Assembly (NCBI GenBank): GCA_002338335.1
Contig: DDIC01000074.1
Location: forward strand, 1-23,210
DNA: 23,210 nt
Reading direction: 5' to 3'
DNA from: Bacteroidetes bacterium UBA1860
GTDB lineage: Bacteria; Bacteroidota; Rhodothermia; Balneolales; Balneolaceae
Shown one piece after another: positions 1 to 8,282 of the stretch. Position 1 is the stretch's first letter. Each line of letters begins with the position of its first letter. The translations under genes and the position numbers were made by a program. The notes below the pieces were generated by a model. The model did not search any database and had not been told where the DNA came from. It saw only the letters and a list, made by a program, of their open reading frames with translations.

Positions 1-164
1 TTGGCCGCATGCTTGGGCCCACTTGGGGCGGGCTCTTTTATGGCTGGATCCCCGAATCAGCTTTTGTGGCAACCTCGTTGGTACTCTTGTCCACCATTGG
101 TGTCGCATGGGGCATTCGCCAAACGGGCCAATCTACCGCATCCGAACTGGGGCAGTCACAGTGA
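1..164 (+). CDS. MFS-type transporter, C-terminal end (partial at left edge)
   Basis: Reading from base 3, an open frame of 53 codons runs to a TGA at 162-164, and its start lies outside the window. It begins GRMLGPTWGGLFYGW, which resembles the helix-11 region of major facilitator transporters (a GR-LGP--GG pattern). A hydrophobic helix follows (SAFVATSLVLLSTIGVAWGI), then a short polar tail. The inner-membrane location and transport role come from family knowledge, and the substrate cannot be told. The gene converges with the copper chaperone gene on the other strand, and the two coding ends overlap by about 32 bases. A competing frame starting at base 1 is Pro/Trp/Cys-rich and does not look like a protein. 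With only the tail visible, another polytopic transporter family is possible. Confidence 0.6.
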   Translation, partial: GRMLGPTWGGLFYGWIPESAFVATSLVLLSTIGVAWGIRQTGQSTASELGQSQ

Positions 165-651
165 CATCCCCTGCGTTTTCAAATTCTAGGGTGAATTGAA
201 CCTCGTCCCCCTCGCTGAGTTCTTCGGTCAACCGCAAGAACATCACATGAAGCCCTCCCTGTCTGAATTCGGTGAGTGAATTTGCAGCAATCGGCAACGA
301 CTCACGCTCACGCATCCCCATCATTCCCTCGCCGGCATCATAGGTTTCGTGTACTTCAGTGGCCTGAGCAACAGAAGATGTAGCGCCCAGCAAAACATCA
401 TCCTGATCTAGCCCATTGGAAATGGTAAAATAGGCTGCACTCATGCCGCCTTGCATCCCAACACGAGCCCAAGCACCATCGACTACAAAGGCATCATCCG
501 TGATGGTGGCTGTAAGCTCGGCAACCTCAGGAGTGGAAGGAGCCATCTTAGGATTTTTGTTCATCTCAGAATCACTTGGCTGACAAGCGCTCAACAAGAC
601 AACTGCGCTAAAAAAGAGGGCAAAAAAGGCTTTGGTGGTGAAAAATTTCAT
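133..651 (-). CDS. PCu(A)C-type copper chaperone lipoprotein
   Basis: This 172-residue protein has a lipoprotein signal ending LLSAC, with lipidation at Cys23, followed by a polar linker and a PCu(A)C (DUF461) domain at about residues 55-170. The family binds Cu(I) through an H-X(10-11)-M-X21-H-X-M motif. Here H101, M113, H135 and M137 are all present, and the M113 to H135 spacing is exactly 21 residues. The family delivers copper outside the cytoplasm, classically to the CuA site of cytochrome c oxidase together with Sco proteins. The gene lies 47 bases downstream of a SCO1/SenC gene on the same strand, which supports that role. It is probably the last gene of the M14-SCO-PCuAC cluster. No oxidase genes are visible in the window. 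Confidence 0.92.
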   Translation of the reverse strand: MKFFTTKAFFALFFSAVVLLSACQPSDSEMNKNPKMAPSTPEVAELTATITDDAFVVDGAWARVGMQGGMSAAYFTISNGLDQDDVLLGATSSVAQATEVHETYDAGEGMMGMRERESLPIAANSLTEFRQGGLHVMFLRLTEELSEGDEVQFTLEFENAGDVTVTAPVRMR

Positions 652-698
652 GAGGAAGGGGCTTTAGGTTGAGAGTCGATGAGGCTGTGTTCAGAGAA

Positions 699-1340
699 TT
701 ACAGCTCATTGGAAAGATCGTTTGCCATCATCGTGGGTGTAGTCATGCTTCCACCATACTCATATACAAGTGAGGCATCCTCATCGAGAAGATAGATTTT
801 GTCAGAATGACTCAAAAAGTAGACCCGTTGTCCACTTGCGTTCACGGTATCATAGCTCACGCTCGTGCGCACCCTCATTCGCTCCATGACTGTCTGAATG
901 GCCGTAGAATCCCCAGTTAAAAAATGGAAAGGCTCGTCGGCCATGTTAAAACTGGCTGCATACTTTGCCATTTGCTCAGGCGTATCGCGTGCTGGATCAA
1001 AGGTCATAAGGATATATGAAGGCTGATCCGTAGAGGACTGCTCAGCCAGGTCTGGATTTGACTCTCTCACAAGTCCCTCAATTTGGTTCACATTCGCGGT
1101 AATGAGCGAACAAATATCTGGACAGTTGGTATACACATACCCAATAATCATTGGTGAGCCAAGGTAATCATCTGGAAATGTCACCGTTTGACCTCGGTGA
1201 TCTGTCAGTGTTACGCTTAGGTCTCTAAAAGACTCGGTTGGCTCGCTGACGCAACTCGATAAGATGAAAACGGCGAGTATGGCAATGCAACGTGCGAAGG
1301 GTCTGGGTAATGTTAGGGGTGTGGTCGAAGGTGTTGTCAT
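699..1340 (-). CDS. SCO1/SenC family copper/thiol lipoprotein
   Basis: This 213-residue thioredoxin-fold protein has a lipoprotein signal ending ILSSC, with Cys30 as the lipidation site. The Sco copper site is complete: the CxxxC motif is CPDIC (C73 and C77), and the distal histidine is H178 in FLSHSDKIYLL. The segment IIGYVYTNCPDICSL is typical of the family. Sco proteins bind copper and act as thiol reductases during assembly of the cytochrome oxidase CuA centre, on the outer face of the inner membrane. The gene sits 35 bases after the M14 peptidase gene and 47 bases before the PCu(A)C chaperone gene. The pairing with PCu(A)C is a well-known functional association. The length is normal for the family. 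Confidence 0.93.
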   Translation of the reverse strand: MTTPSTTPLTLPRPFARCIAILAVFILSSCVSEPTESFRDLSVTLTDHRGQTVTFPDDYLGSPMIIGYVYTNCPDICSLITANVNQIEGLVRESNPDLAEQSSTDQPSYILMTFDPARDTPEQMAKYAASFNMADEPFHFLTGDSTAIQTVMERMRVRTSVSYDTVNASGQRVYFLSHSDKIYLLDEDASLVYEYGGSMTTPTMMANDLSNEL

Positions 1341-1375
1341 GGGGTTGGTTTGGTCGATGGCGTTAATTCTGAGCC

Positions 1376-2785
1376 TTAATCAAGGGTCTCCACAAGTGTT
1401 TTCATCAGGGATTCCGCTGCGATCTTGCCTGCCTTGTCATTTTGTGCCGGCGTGGATAGATCACTCACTTCATACGTTAGCGCGTCAATTCCAAAGGCTC
1501 GCCAAAACCAGTTTTTGGCTATAGGTCCAGATGTATCATAGGGCTCGATGACAACCTCAAAAGGGTATCCAGTGCTTGGGTCCAACAAGTGCTCGAACCA
1601 GGGTGTCGAGATAGCAGGACCCTCCAACGGTATGGACGCATCAATAGAATACATCACGTGGATTTGAGTTGAGTGAAAATCAATGGCGTATACAGGCTGC
1701 CCAAGAGTTGCGGCTTTTTCCTCAAAATAACGTCGTGCCACCTGGGTTTCTTGTTGGTTAAAATGAACCCAATCCCTATTTAGATCGACCCCGCGAGCAT
1801 TGTGTCGCCAATGGCCTCGATCAACCCCATCCGGATTAGCCATAGGCATTGCGACTACATGAAAAGACTCTCTAAATGTGTCGGCCAGTGAGTCATCCGC
1901 TGCAAGACGGCGTAGAAACGCTCTCATCACCTCATAACCTGGTACCTCAGGAGGATGTTGGCGACCAATCACCATAAGGGTTGGGCGTTTGACTGTAGGG
2001 TCTTGACTAATGGTGAGGCCAAACAAGGGGCGTCCTTCTGTGGATAACCCTGCGGTGTCAATGTCAACGGAAGGATAGTGGTTTTGCCAAGCTTTGAGGG
2101 TGTCTTGGAGCACCGTTGAAGTCTCAAGTCGTTGGGCCGTAATTAACACGGGGTCTTGTGATAACGAAACCCTCATTTCTAAACCAGGATTATTTGAAGA
2201 GGGGTGCCAAATATTACTGGTTTGGAGCGAGTCTAATTGACGAACAATATAGGTTGCATTCTCGGTTGCAAGCGCATCTGCGCCCTCGGTTGCGCCCGAT
2301 TCCGACTCCACACGTTCCGCAATATTTGGCTGATAACGATGCCCCCCACCTTGATACTTTAACCTTATTAATATGTCTAGGCTATCGGCCACGTCACCTA
2401 TGCTATCCTCTGTATGCCTGCTAATGACTGGTACATCATCCAAACCCGACAGGTTGCCACGACCCACTACAAACCCATACCACGCACTATTATTAATAGG
2501 TGTATTTTCAGCGGCAATTAGAATCTCGTACTCATAGGGCGCTAACCTAACTACATCATTGAGTCGCGCTCCTGAAAATTCATTCGTAAACCAAACTCCA
2601 TCTTCTAAAAAAACGACACTCCTTCGGTGATACGTATCCAAAGACTTATCTTCTGTTAGTGTAGCTCCAACTGGATCATAGGCATATGCAGTATACTCAG
2701 AGGATTTACACCCCACGACGAATAGGCAAACGCTTAAGAGAAGCAAGAGACCGTTAGGGTAAAAATGGAACAGTCGAGTAATCAT
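1376..2785 (-). CDS. M14 family zinc carboxypeptidase, lipoprotein
   Basis: This 469-residue protein has a lipoprotein signal ending VVGC (Cys26). Residues about 50-240 form an N-terminal beta-rich region, and the M14 catalytic domain covers about 240-465. The zinc site is visible as HPPE (H277, E280) plus H371 in DFHST. The substrate-carboxylate binding pair is N336/R337 in VDLNRDW, and the catalytic glutamate is probably E439 in TYEVSD. All key residues are present, so it should be an active metallocarboxypeptidase. The arrangement resembles the bacterial M14 proteins that have an N-terminal beta domain. It is probably anchored to a cell-envelope membrane. It is the first gene of a minus-strand cluster with the SCO and PCu(A)C genes, but no functional link to copper is evident. 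Confidence 0.88.
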   Translation of the reverse strand: MITRLFHFYPNGLLLLLSVCLFVVGCKSSEYTAYAYDPVGATLTEDKSLDTYHRRSVVFLEDGVWFTNEFSGARLNDVVRLAPYEYEILIAAENTPINNSAWYGFVVGRGNLSGLDDVPVISRHTEDSIGDVADSLDILIRLKYQGGGHRYQPNIAERVESESGATEGADALATENATYIVRQLDSLQTSNIWHPSSNNPGLEMRVSLSQDPVLITAQRLETSTVLQDTLKAWQNHYPSVDIDTAGLSTEGRPLFGLTISQDPTVKRPTLMVIGRQHPPEVPGYEVMRAFLRRLAADDSLADTFRESFHVVAMPMANPDGVDRGHWRHNARGVDLNRDWVHFNQQETQVARRYFEEKAATLGQPVYAIDFHSTQIHVMYSIDASIPLEGPAISTPWFEHLLDPSTGYPFEVVIEPYDTSGPIAKNWFWRAFGIDALTYEVSDLSTPAQNDKAGKIAAESLMKTLVETLD

Positions 2786-2980
2786 TGTATGTGGTTAAAA
2801 ACCATCTTCAGATGCGCTTTCTAAATTACGATTTCTACTCCAATCTTGTTCATGATTGTAGTTTCATTATCTCTCCAAGTTTTTGGGCATTAAGTACCTC
2901 AGAACACAGACATAAATCCACGTTGTTAAGTAATGGACCATCTGTAATGAAACATAACCACGATTGATAATGAAAACGCA

Positions 2981-3015
2981 AAGCCTAGCGATTGAACCTC
3001 GCTGGGCTTTTTTTT
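2981..3015 (+). terminator. Strong rho-independent terminator, no + strand gene upstream
   Basis: The 11-base arms AAGCCTAGCGA (2981-2991) and TCGCTGGGCTT (2999-3009) pair with one T-G wobble around a 7-base loop. Eight T residues follow at 3008-3015. The T-tract polarity makes this a + strand terminator, yet the only gene to its left is on the minus strand. Confidence 0.75.
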
Positions 3016-3077
3016 GTTGTAGCCTCGACAATGAACAAACAAATGTGGACGCAGCTTGGTTATTTCTGCGACTTGTA

Positions 3078-3107
3078 AGTGTAACAAAGGGCAGTTTTAG
3101 TGTAACA
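3078..3107. repeat. Direct repeat AGTGTAACA x2, 21-base period
   Basis: Identical 9-mers begin at 3078 and 3099. The 21-base period equals about two helical turns, which suits a dimeric regulator binding one face of the DNA. It lies about 50-80 bases upstream of the DUF5916 start. The operator role is an inference. Confidence 0.4.
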
Positions 3108-3156
3108 TTCACCGCGCATTCACGTGAGCATGGCATCATATAATGTAGTTTTCCCT

Positions 3157-5904
3157 ATGAATTCAGTACGCAGTCTTCCATCGCACAGCAAACTTTTTGC
3201 GTTCGCCACTCTTGCAGTAGCTGCGATCTTGTTTTTCCCGTTAATGGCCTTGGCGCAGTACGATACCACATATGACGCTTCGACTTTCTTTGGCCCAACC
3301 GAAGACATTTATGATCGTTCATTGACTTTGGAGCTACAAAAACCAACCAGTGACCAAGACATTCGCATTGATGGTCAACTGGATGAAGACGCATGGAGTG
3401 AGTTACCACGCTACACAGGTTTCAACCAAATCAGACCTCAAAAAGGAGCAGACCCTAGCGAAAAAACAGAGACTCAATTGTTTATCCGGAATGGATATGT
3501 CTTCGCAGCCTATCGTGCCTACGAAACAGACCCCTCTCAAATGAGTGCGCCCTTAATTCGGCGAGATGAAAACGGGGTGACAAGCGATTGGGTTTGGCTC
3601 TTTATTGACTCCAACATGGATGGGCTTACAGCCTTTGCCTTTGGTATTAACCCTAGAGGCGTACTGCGAGATACCAAATATTTTAAGAATACGGAGGAAG
3701 ATAATCTTTGGGATGCAGTCTGGGAAGGTGCGGCCCAAATCAATGATGATGGTTGGACGGCCGAATTCAAAATTCCCTTGAGTCAACTTCGTTATGATGC
3801 AGAGTTAGAAAATCACACCTGGGGAATCAATTTTTTCCGGGAGTTAGGACGCTATCGTGAGTACAGTGCGTGGGATCCTGTCTCGCCCGACCTTGATGCG
3901 CTTACCTCCCAATCAGCCATCCTCCAAAACATAGGACCCTTGCCCAAGACACAATCATTGGAGGTCCTTCCGTATGTCAGCCAAGAGCTCTATCGCGCTC
4001 CCAACAATCCAGGAGATCCGTTTTATCAATCGACAGACCCCTCAACCCGATTCGGGGTTGACTTACGCAATACATTTGGCAATGGGTTGACACTCTCAGC
4101 CACTGTGAATCCAGATTTTGGACAAGTCGAAGCCGATCCCACACAGGTGAATCTTACCGACAATCAGCTCTTCTTTAAAGAGCGCCGACCGTTTTTCCTC
4201 GAAGGGAGTGACATCTTTCAGTTTGGTAGCTCCAAAAAGTTCACGACATATGGTGATCCACGTGGATTTTACAGTCGTCGCATAGGTAGTTCACCCGTTG
4301 CAAATGCGGGTGATGCGGGACTTGACGCAGCCTATGAGGATGTGCCACGTCAGACCAACATTGGGACGGCCACCAAACTAAGTGGGCGTTTGTCAAACGG
4401 TCTCAATGTGGGCGCATTGTACGCGTTTACCCCCATTGTAAACGGAGAGGCGGAGCTGGGAAATGGTCAAATTGACACGTTTCGAGCGAACCCTTTAAGT
4501 CAATTTGGCGTCCTCCGTTTCAAGCAAGAGTTTAAGAACATCGATCTCATTGCCGGGACGTATACAAGCATCGTTCAGCGTGATATTGAGGGAACCTATT
4601 TTGATGATGATCTCAATCGATCAGCTATTGTCAACGGCGTCGACTTTGAGTCCAATCTAGGTTCACGTGATTATACGGTGAGTGGTGTTTACTCTTTGAG
4701 TCATGTCCAAGGAAGTGAGGCTGCGATTCTCGATCTCCAGGAGTCCTCTACACGATATTATCAGCGTCCGGATCACACAGAAAAGCCGCTTGATCCATCC
4801 AAGAACTCATTAACAGGTAGTCACTTGGACGTATCGATTCAAAAAGGGGGTGGCGATGTCTTTACTGGATCGGCAACATTTCTTCATACTACGTCAGGGT
4901 ATGAAATCAACGACCTTGGTTTTCAAAAGCAGGCAGGTGTCAAGTTGTTTCGACTCTACAGTCGTTTTCAAAATCGAGACATACCAGGCATCGATGAGCT
5001 GACCTTTTCTAACTTGATTGGTTTTGAATGGACGGTCGATAATGATTTGGAGAGCCTCTATCTTAGCATTTCCACCAATACTCAGTTTAGCAATTTGTGG
5101 CGGATAAACCAGGGTGCCTCTATCAGTACTCGTGGTGCTGATGTACGACTCACACGTGGCGGACCCGTTGCTGAGAGTCCGGCTCGTTTTAGCATTAATC
5201 TTTCATTGAGTTCCAATGATGACAAAGAGCTTTCAGGAAGGATTCAAGGCGAATTTAAACGTGATGAGCTTGGCGCTGTCGGCTATGGCTTTGACCTCGG
5301 TCTGGAGTGGAGGCCTACCCAAGCATTGAGTTTCTTCGTGTCGCCAGTGTATGGATTCAACCAGAACAATCGACAGTATGTAGACGAATACGCTGATCCA
5401 ACCGCTATCAGTACATTCGGACGTCGATATATTTTTGCGGACCTTGAGCGAGAGAATTTCGAAACGACCATGCGCCTTAATTGGACGTTCTCTCCAACCA
5501 TGACCCTCCAAAGTTTCATGCGATTTTATTCAACCACAGGGTCATACGATCGGTTCAAAGCCTTTGCAAAGCCCAATAGCTTCGAGTTTGATGAGTATGG
5601 CACCGAAATTGGGACAGTATCGCGAAAAGCAAATACGTTCACAGTCGATGCTGATGGGCAAGGGGAAGCGCCATCGTTCAACTTTGACGTCCCTGACTTT
5701 ACGTACTCATCGTTGCAGGCCAATATTGTTTACCGTTGGGAATATCGCCCAGGGTCCGCTTTGTTTGTGGTATGGCAGCATGCCAAAGATTCGCAACTCG
5801 AAGACATCGCTGCGTTTAATGTTTGGGATCGAACAAATGATATTTTGGACTCTGCGCCTACGAATGTATTTTTTTTGAAATTAAGCTATTGGTTCAACCG
5901 GTAA
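3157..5904 (+). CDS. DUF5916 outer-membrane protein with N-terminal CBM9-like domain
   Basis: This 915-residue secreted protein has a Sec signal whose hydrophobic core leads to PLMALA-Q. Residues about 50-230 form a carbohydrate-binding family 9-like domain (IDGQLDEDAW, followed by DWVWLFIDSN and WTAEFKIPLSQLRY). The DUF5916 signature follows at about 315-355, with PDFGQVEADP and FFKERRPFFLEGSDIF. The remainder is rich in alternating beta strands and ends with an aromatic residue near the C-terminus (SYWFNR), as expected of an outer-membrane barrel. Substrate and exact role are not known for this family. I chose the ATG at 3157 because it gives a compact signal peptide. A GTG at 3124 or an ATG at 3130 in the same frame would add a poorly fitting leader of 9-11 residues. 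Confidence 0.85.
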   Translation: MNSVRSLPSHSKLFAFATLAVAAILFFPLMALAQYDTTYDASTFFGPTEDIYDRSLTLELQKPTSDQDIRIDGQLDEDAWSELPRYTGFNQIRPQKGADPSEKTETQLFIRNGYVFAAYRAYETDPSQMSAPLIRRDENGVTSDWVWLFIDSNMDGLTAFAFGINPRGVLRDTKYFKNTEEDNLWDAVWEGAAQINDDGWTAEFKIPLSQLRYDAELENHTWGINFFRELGRYREYSAWDPVSPDLDALTSQSAILQNIGPLPKTQSLEVLPYVSQELYRAPNNPGDPFYQSTDPSTRFGVDLRNTFGNGLTLSATVNPDFGQVEADPTQVNLTDNQLFFKERRPFFLEGSDIFQFGSSKKFTTYGDPRGFYSRRIGSSPVANAGDAGLDAAYEDVPRQTNIGTATKLSGRLSNGLNVGALYAFTPIVNGEAELGNGQIDTFRANPLSQFGVLRFKQEFKNIDLIAGTYTSIVQRDIEGTYFDDDLNRSAIVNGVDFESNLGSRDYTVSGVYSLSHVQGSEAAILDLQESSTRYYQRPDHTEKPLDPSKNSLTGSHLDVSIQKGGGDVFTGSATFLHTTSGYEINDLGFQKQAGVKLFRLYSRFQNRDIPGIDELTFSNLIGFEWTVDNDLESLYLSISTNTQFSNLWRINQGASISTRGADVRLTRGGPVAESPARFSINLSLSSNDDKELSGRIQGEFKRDELGAVGYGFDLGLEWRPTQALSFFVSPVYGFNQNNRQYVDEYADPTAISTFGRRYIFADLERENFETTMRLNWTFSPTMTLQSFMRFYSTTGSYDRFKAFAKPNSFEFDEYGTEIGTVSRKANTFTVDADGQGEAPSFNFDVPDFTYSSLQANIVYRWEYRPGSALFVVWQHAKDSQLEDIAAFNVWDRTNDILDSAPTNVFFLKLSYWFNR

Positions 5905-5949
5905 TTCGCCGTTATCGCGTGCTGCAGATTCAGCTTGAGGCCATCAGGC

Positions 5950-6222
5950 TTATTTCTGATTCTTCGACTTGAATCGACCCACCTCGAACGGACGTTTTTT
6001 GAGGTGTTTTGTGGCGCGGGTATTGACTCGATCTCGCCACATTCGGTAGCTGGAGGGCGTCATTTGTTGCTTCATCAGCGCCTTCGTCTCTTTTTCTGGC
6101 AAGCCATATTGATGCTCAATGGCTTCAAAAGGGGTGCGATCCTCCCATGCCATCTCGATAATGCGTGAGATGTCAGCTGGGCTAAGAGAGGCCGCCAACG
6201 TTGATTTTTTTGGTTTTGCCAT
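5950..6222 (-). CDS. DUF2805 / TIGR03643 family small protein
   Basis: This is a 90-residue soluble, basic protein. The segments ISRIIEMAWEDRTPFEAIEH and SSYRMWRDRVNTRATKHLKK match the conserved core of the DUF2805/TIGR03643 family, which looks like a helical, possibly helix-turn-helix-like, nucleic-acid-binding fold. The function is not established. I prefer the start at 6222 (MAKPKKST) because the 17 residues upstream (from 6273) do not resemble the family and would push translation into the divergent promoter region. The gene converges with the DUF5916 gene (45-base gap) and is divergent from the superoxide dismutase gene. Confidence 0.8.
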   Translation of the reverse strand: MAKPKKSTLAASLSPADISRIIEMAWEDRTPFEAIEHQYGLPEKETKALMKQQMTPSSYRMWRDRVNTRATKHLKKRPFEVGRFKSKNQK

Positions 6223-6290
6223 GTTATCCAAACGAAATCCGTGTAGACTTACGTTCAGATAATATTCATCCAAACCGATCTTTTTATCCT

Positions 6291-6857
6291 ATGAAATCCA
6301 TTCTTTTTTACGCAATAACCCCACTATTTTTTCTCTCTGCCTGTATGGCCCCAGAAACTTCTACCATGGAAGAGGAAGTCACCCAAACAAGCATGTCTAG
6401 CGAAGCGCCTGCCCACTTGATTGCTGTCGTGCATCCCACAGAAGGTAATAGCGCTAGTGGCGTCGTTCACTTCAACGCTGTTGAAGGGGGAGTCCAAGTC
6501 TCTGGTGAGATTACAGGCATTAGCCCTGGATTGCATGGATTCCATATCCATCAGTATGGTGATTGCTCCGCCGCGAATGGCACCTCGGCAGGCGGGCATT
6601 ATAATCCTGCCGTTGTCGATCATGCAGGACCTAAGGCAGAGGAAAGCCACATGGGAGACCTCGGAAATATTGAGGCGAAAGCAGAAGGTGTCGCTTCGTT
6701 TGATGTCGTCTATCCTGCTGTGGATATGGCCATGATCATAGGTCGTGGCTTGATTGTTCATGCCGGAGAAGATGATCTTGAGTCACAGCCCACAGGAGCA
6801 GCAGGTGCACGCCTTGGATGTGGCGTGATTGGTGTTGCTGCGATGCCTGGAGAGTAA
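6291..6857 (+). CDS. sodC: Cu/Zn superoxide dismutase, lipoprotein
   Basis: This 188-residue enzyme converts superoxide to oxygen and hydrogen peroxide outside the cytoplasm. The lipoprotein signal ends LSAC (Cys18). All metal ligands are visible: copper by H85, H87, the bridging H103 and H157, and zinc by H103, H111, H120 and D123. The structural disulfide pair is C92 and C177 (GARLGCGVIG). The ATG at 6291 gives a clean lipoprotein signal, whereas the open frame extends upstream to 6201 with no signal-like sequence and would overlap the divergent DUF2805 start. It is a second copper-dependent envelope protein near the SCO/PCu(A)C pair, though not in the same transcript. Confidence 0.95.
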   Translation: MKSILFYAITPLFFLSACMAPETSTMEEEVTQTSMSSEAPAHLIAVVHPTEGNSASGVVHFNAVEGGVQVSGEITGISPGLHGFHIHQYGDCSAANGTSAGGHYNPAVVDHAGPKAEESHMGDLGNIEAKAEGVASFDVVYPAVDMAMIIGRGLIVHAGEDDLESQPTGAAGARLGCGVIGVAAMPGE

Positions 6858-6923
6858 TACTACTCGCGCAACGAAGCCTGCACAATGAAACTACCGCGAT
6901 AACAAGAATGCCCGCTACCAACC

Positions 6924-8282
6924 ATGGATTTTTTCCGAGTCATTCAAGAGGACTCACCTAGTGGACAACCCTCGATAGAGTTGTTTGGCGTGACCATCAT
7001 GGAGCCGATGGTCACATTAACCGACTTTTGGATCACAGCAGTAGCCTTATTTGCATTTTGGAAGTTGCGACAGTGGAATCAAGCAGGGGCGATGCATGCC
7101 TACATGCGGGGGTATTTTTTGCTGATGGGGATTGCCACTTTCTTTGGCGGATTGCTTGGTCACGCTTTCCAACATGTTATAGGGCTTGAGTGGAAGTTGC
7201 CAGGATGGCTTATTTCGATGTTGGCGGTTTCGGCTATTGAACGGGCTACCATAATGTATGTCCACCCACTCATTCCCTTCCGGTTTGCGAAATTTTTGGA
7301 GGTGGCCAATATCCTTGAGCTGATCATTTTCGCGGTGATTACCTTCACGACGCTGAACTTCTTCTATATCAAAGTCCATTCAGCGTATGGGCTAGGGCTC
7401 ATTGTACTTCCTCTTCACGCGTATGCTTGGTGGAAGACGCGCAATCATGGCAGTCGTATTATGGCCCTATCGGTCTGTTTTACCTCCATTGCAGCGATCA
7501 CCTACACCACCGAAATCGGACTGCATACATGGTTTAATCACCTCGATGTGAGTCACACGGTGATGGCCATAAGCTTGTATTTCTTTTATCGTGGGACGTT
7601 GCATTTGGGGCAGCAGGTGGAATGGCCTGGGGCGACCAAGGCAAGGACAACAACCAACACACTCATTGTATCCACAATCATAATGGGTAGCCTACTCAGC
7701 TCCGCAATTGCCCAGCAATCAACGCTCGACTTGACCCAAGACCAATCGGCTTTTGTGGCGTTTCATCTTGAACGTACGGACAAAGCCTATCTTGAGGCCT
7801 CCTATAATCCTGCATCGAGGCGAACCGACTATGAGTTTGGGGCGTCACTTCAGCTAGAGGATACCACGGGCATGGTCGTTCCAGATGACGTTCACGCGAC
7901 CATTCATACGGCTTATTATGATGGGTATGGTGATTATAAGACTCGACTCGTAGTCATTATATCTGGTGTAAATGTGGAGGAGGCTCTTGCAAACCATCGC
8001 CCTGCAAACCGACCCCTGACAAAACAAGAGCTTACGAGTCACCCTTTGACCTTAGTCCATGACTCCATCCAAACATCCAAACAATGGAGCCATATCAATG
8101 ATTCTGACAAAGGGCTCACAGGTCTCGCTTTTTATGTCATCGACAAGGAATTACAGGCGATCACCGAGCGTAATACCACCCCTGTAACGCTGACGTTTGG
8201 ACCCTATCGCATGATCCTTCAAGGAAAAGACCCACGAGTGATGCAGGATCTTTACAAGACGAGGTACCCAAGCGGGTTGTGA
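6924..8282 (+). CDS. Seven-helix membrane protein fused to a periplasmic domain
   Basis: This 452-residue protein has two parts. Residues 1-230 contain about seven hydrophobic helices (approximately 31-47, 62-80, 91-110, 123-145, 152-170, 178-196, 208-224). Their histidines (H80, H84, H201, H206, H211) and the pattern DVSHTVMAISLYFFYRG recall ceramidase-like CREST-type hydrolases and related DUF6962-type proteins, but this is only a resemblance by eye. Residues about 238-265 (KAR, then LIVSTIIMGSLLSSAIA-QQ) look like a complete Sec signal peptide. A soluble domain of about 190 residues with no recognised motif follows, apparently exported. The architecture suggests fusion of a membrane protein gene with a secreted-protein gene. 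The gene starts 66 bases after sodC on the same strand and may be co-transcribed with it. Confidence 0.6.
   Translation: MDFFRVIQEDSPSGQPSIELFGVTIMEPMVTLTDFWITAVALFAFWKLRQWNQAGAMHAYMRGYFLLMGIATFFGGLLGHAFQHVIGLEWKLPGWLISMLAVSAIERATIMYVHPLIPFRFAKFLEVANILELIIFAVITFTTLNFFYIKVHSAYGLGLIVLPLHAYAWWKTRNHGSRIMALSVCFTSIAAITYTTEIGLHTWFNHLDVSHTVMAISLYFFYRGTLHLGQQVEWPGATKARTTTNTLIVSTIIMGSLLSSAIAQQSTLDLTQDQSAFVAFHLERTDKAYLEASYNPASRRTDYEFGASLQLEDTTGMVVPDDVHATIHTAYYDGYGDYKTRLVVIISGVNVEEALANHRPANRPLTKQELTSHPLTLVHDSIQTSKQWSHINDSDKGLTGLAFYVIDKELQAITERNTTPVTLTFGPYRMILQGKDPRVMQDLYKTRYPSGL

Larger units (their letters stand above)
2786..3156. other. Intergenic region between the M14 and DUF5916 genes
   Basis: This is 371 bases of AT-rich sequence between divergent genes. 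It holds the terminator at 2981-3015 and the repeated 9-mer AGTGTAACA at 3078-3086 and 3099-3107. A perfect TATAAT lies at 3139-3144, directly before the next gene. Short open frames occur on both strands (for example 2785-2967) but show no recognisable protein character. Confidence 0.6.

Noticed and set aside
1..189. 62-codon + strand open frame from base 1
   Set aside because: Its translation is rich in Pro, Trp and Cys without domain character. The frame starting at base 3 reads like an MFS C-terminus instead.
2990..3008. T-arm-like GGTTCAATC on the minus strand, possible tRNA remnant
   Set aside because: The pairing is that of a simple terminator stem, and no acceptor or anticodon arms surround it.
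2785..3139. Short open frames on both strands in the M14-DUF5916 gap
   Set aside because: There is no signal peptide, recognisable motif or start context, and they overlap the terminator and the putative regulatory repeat.
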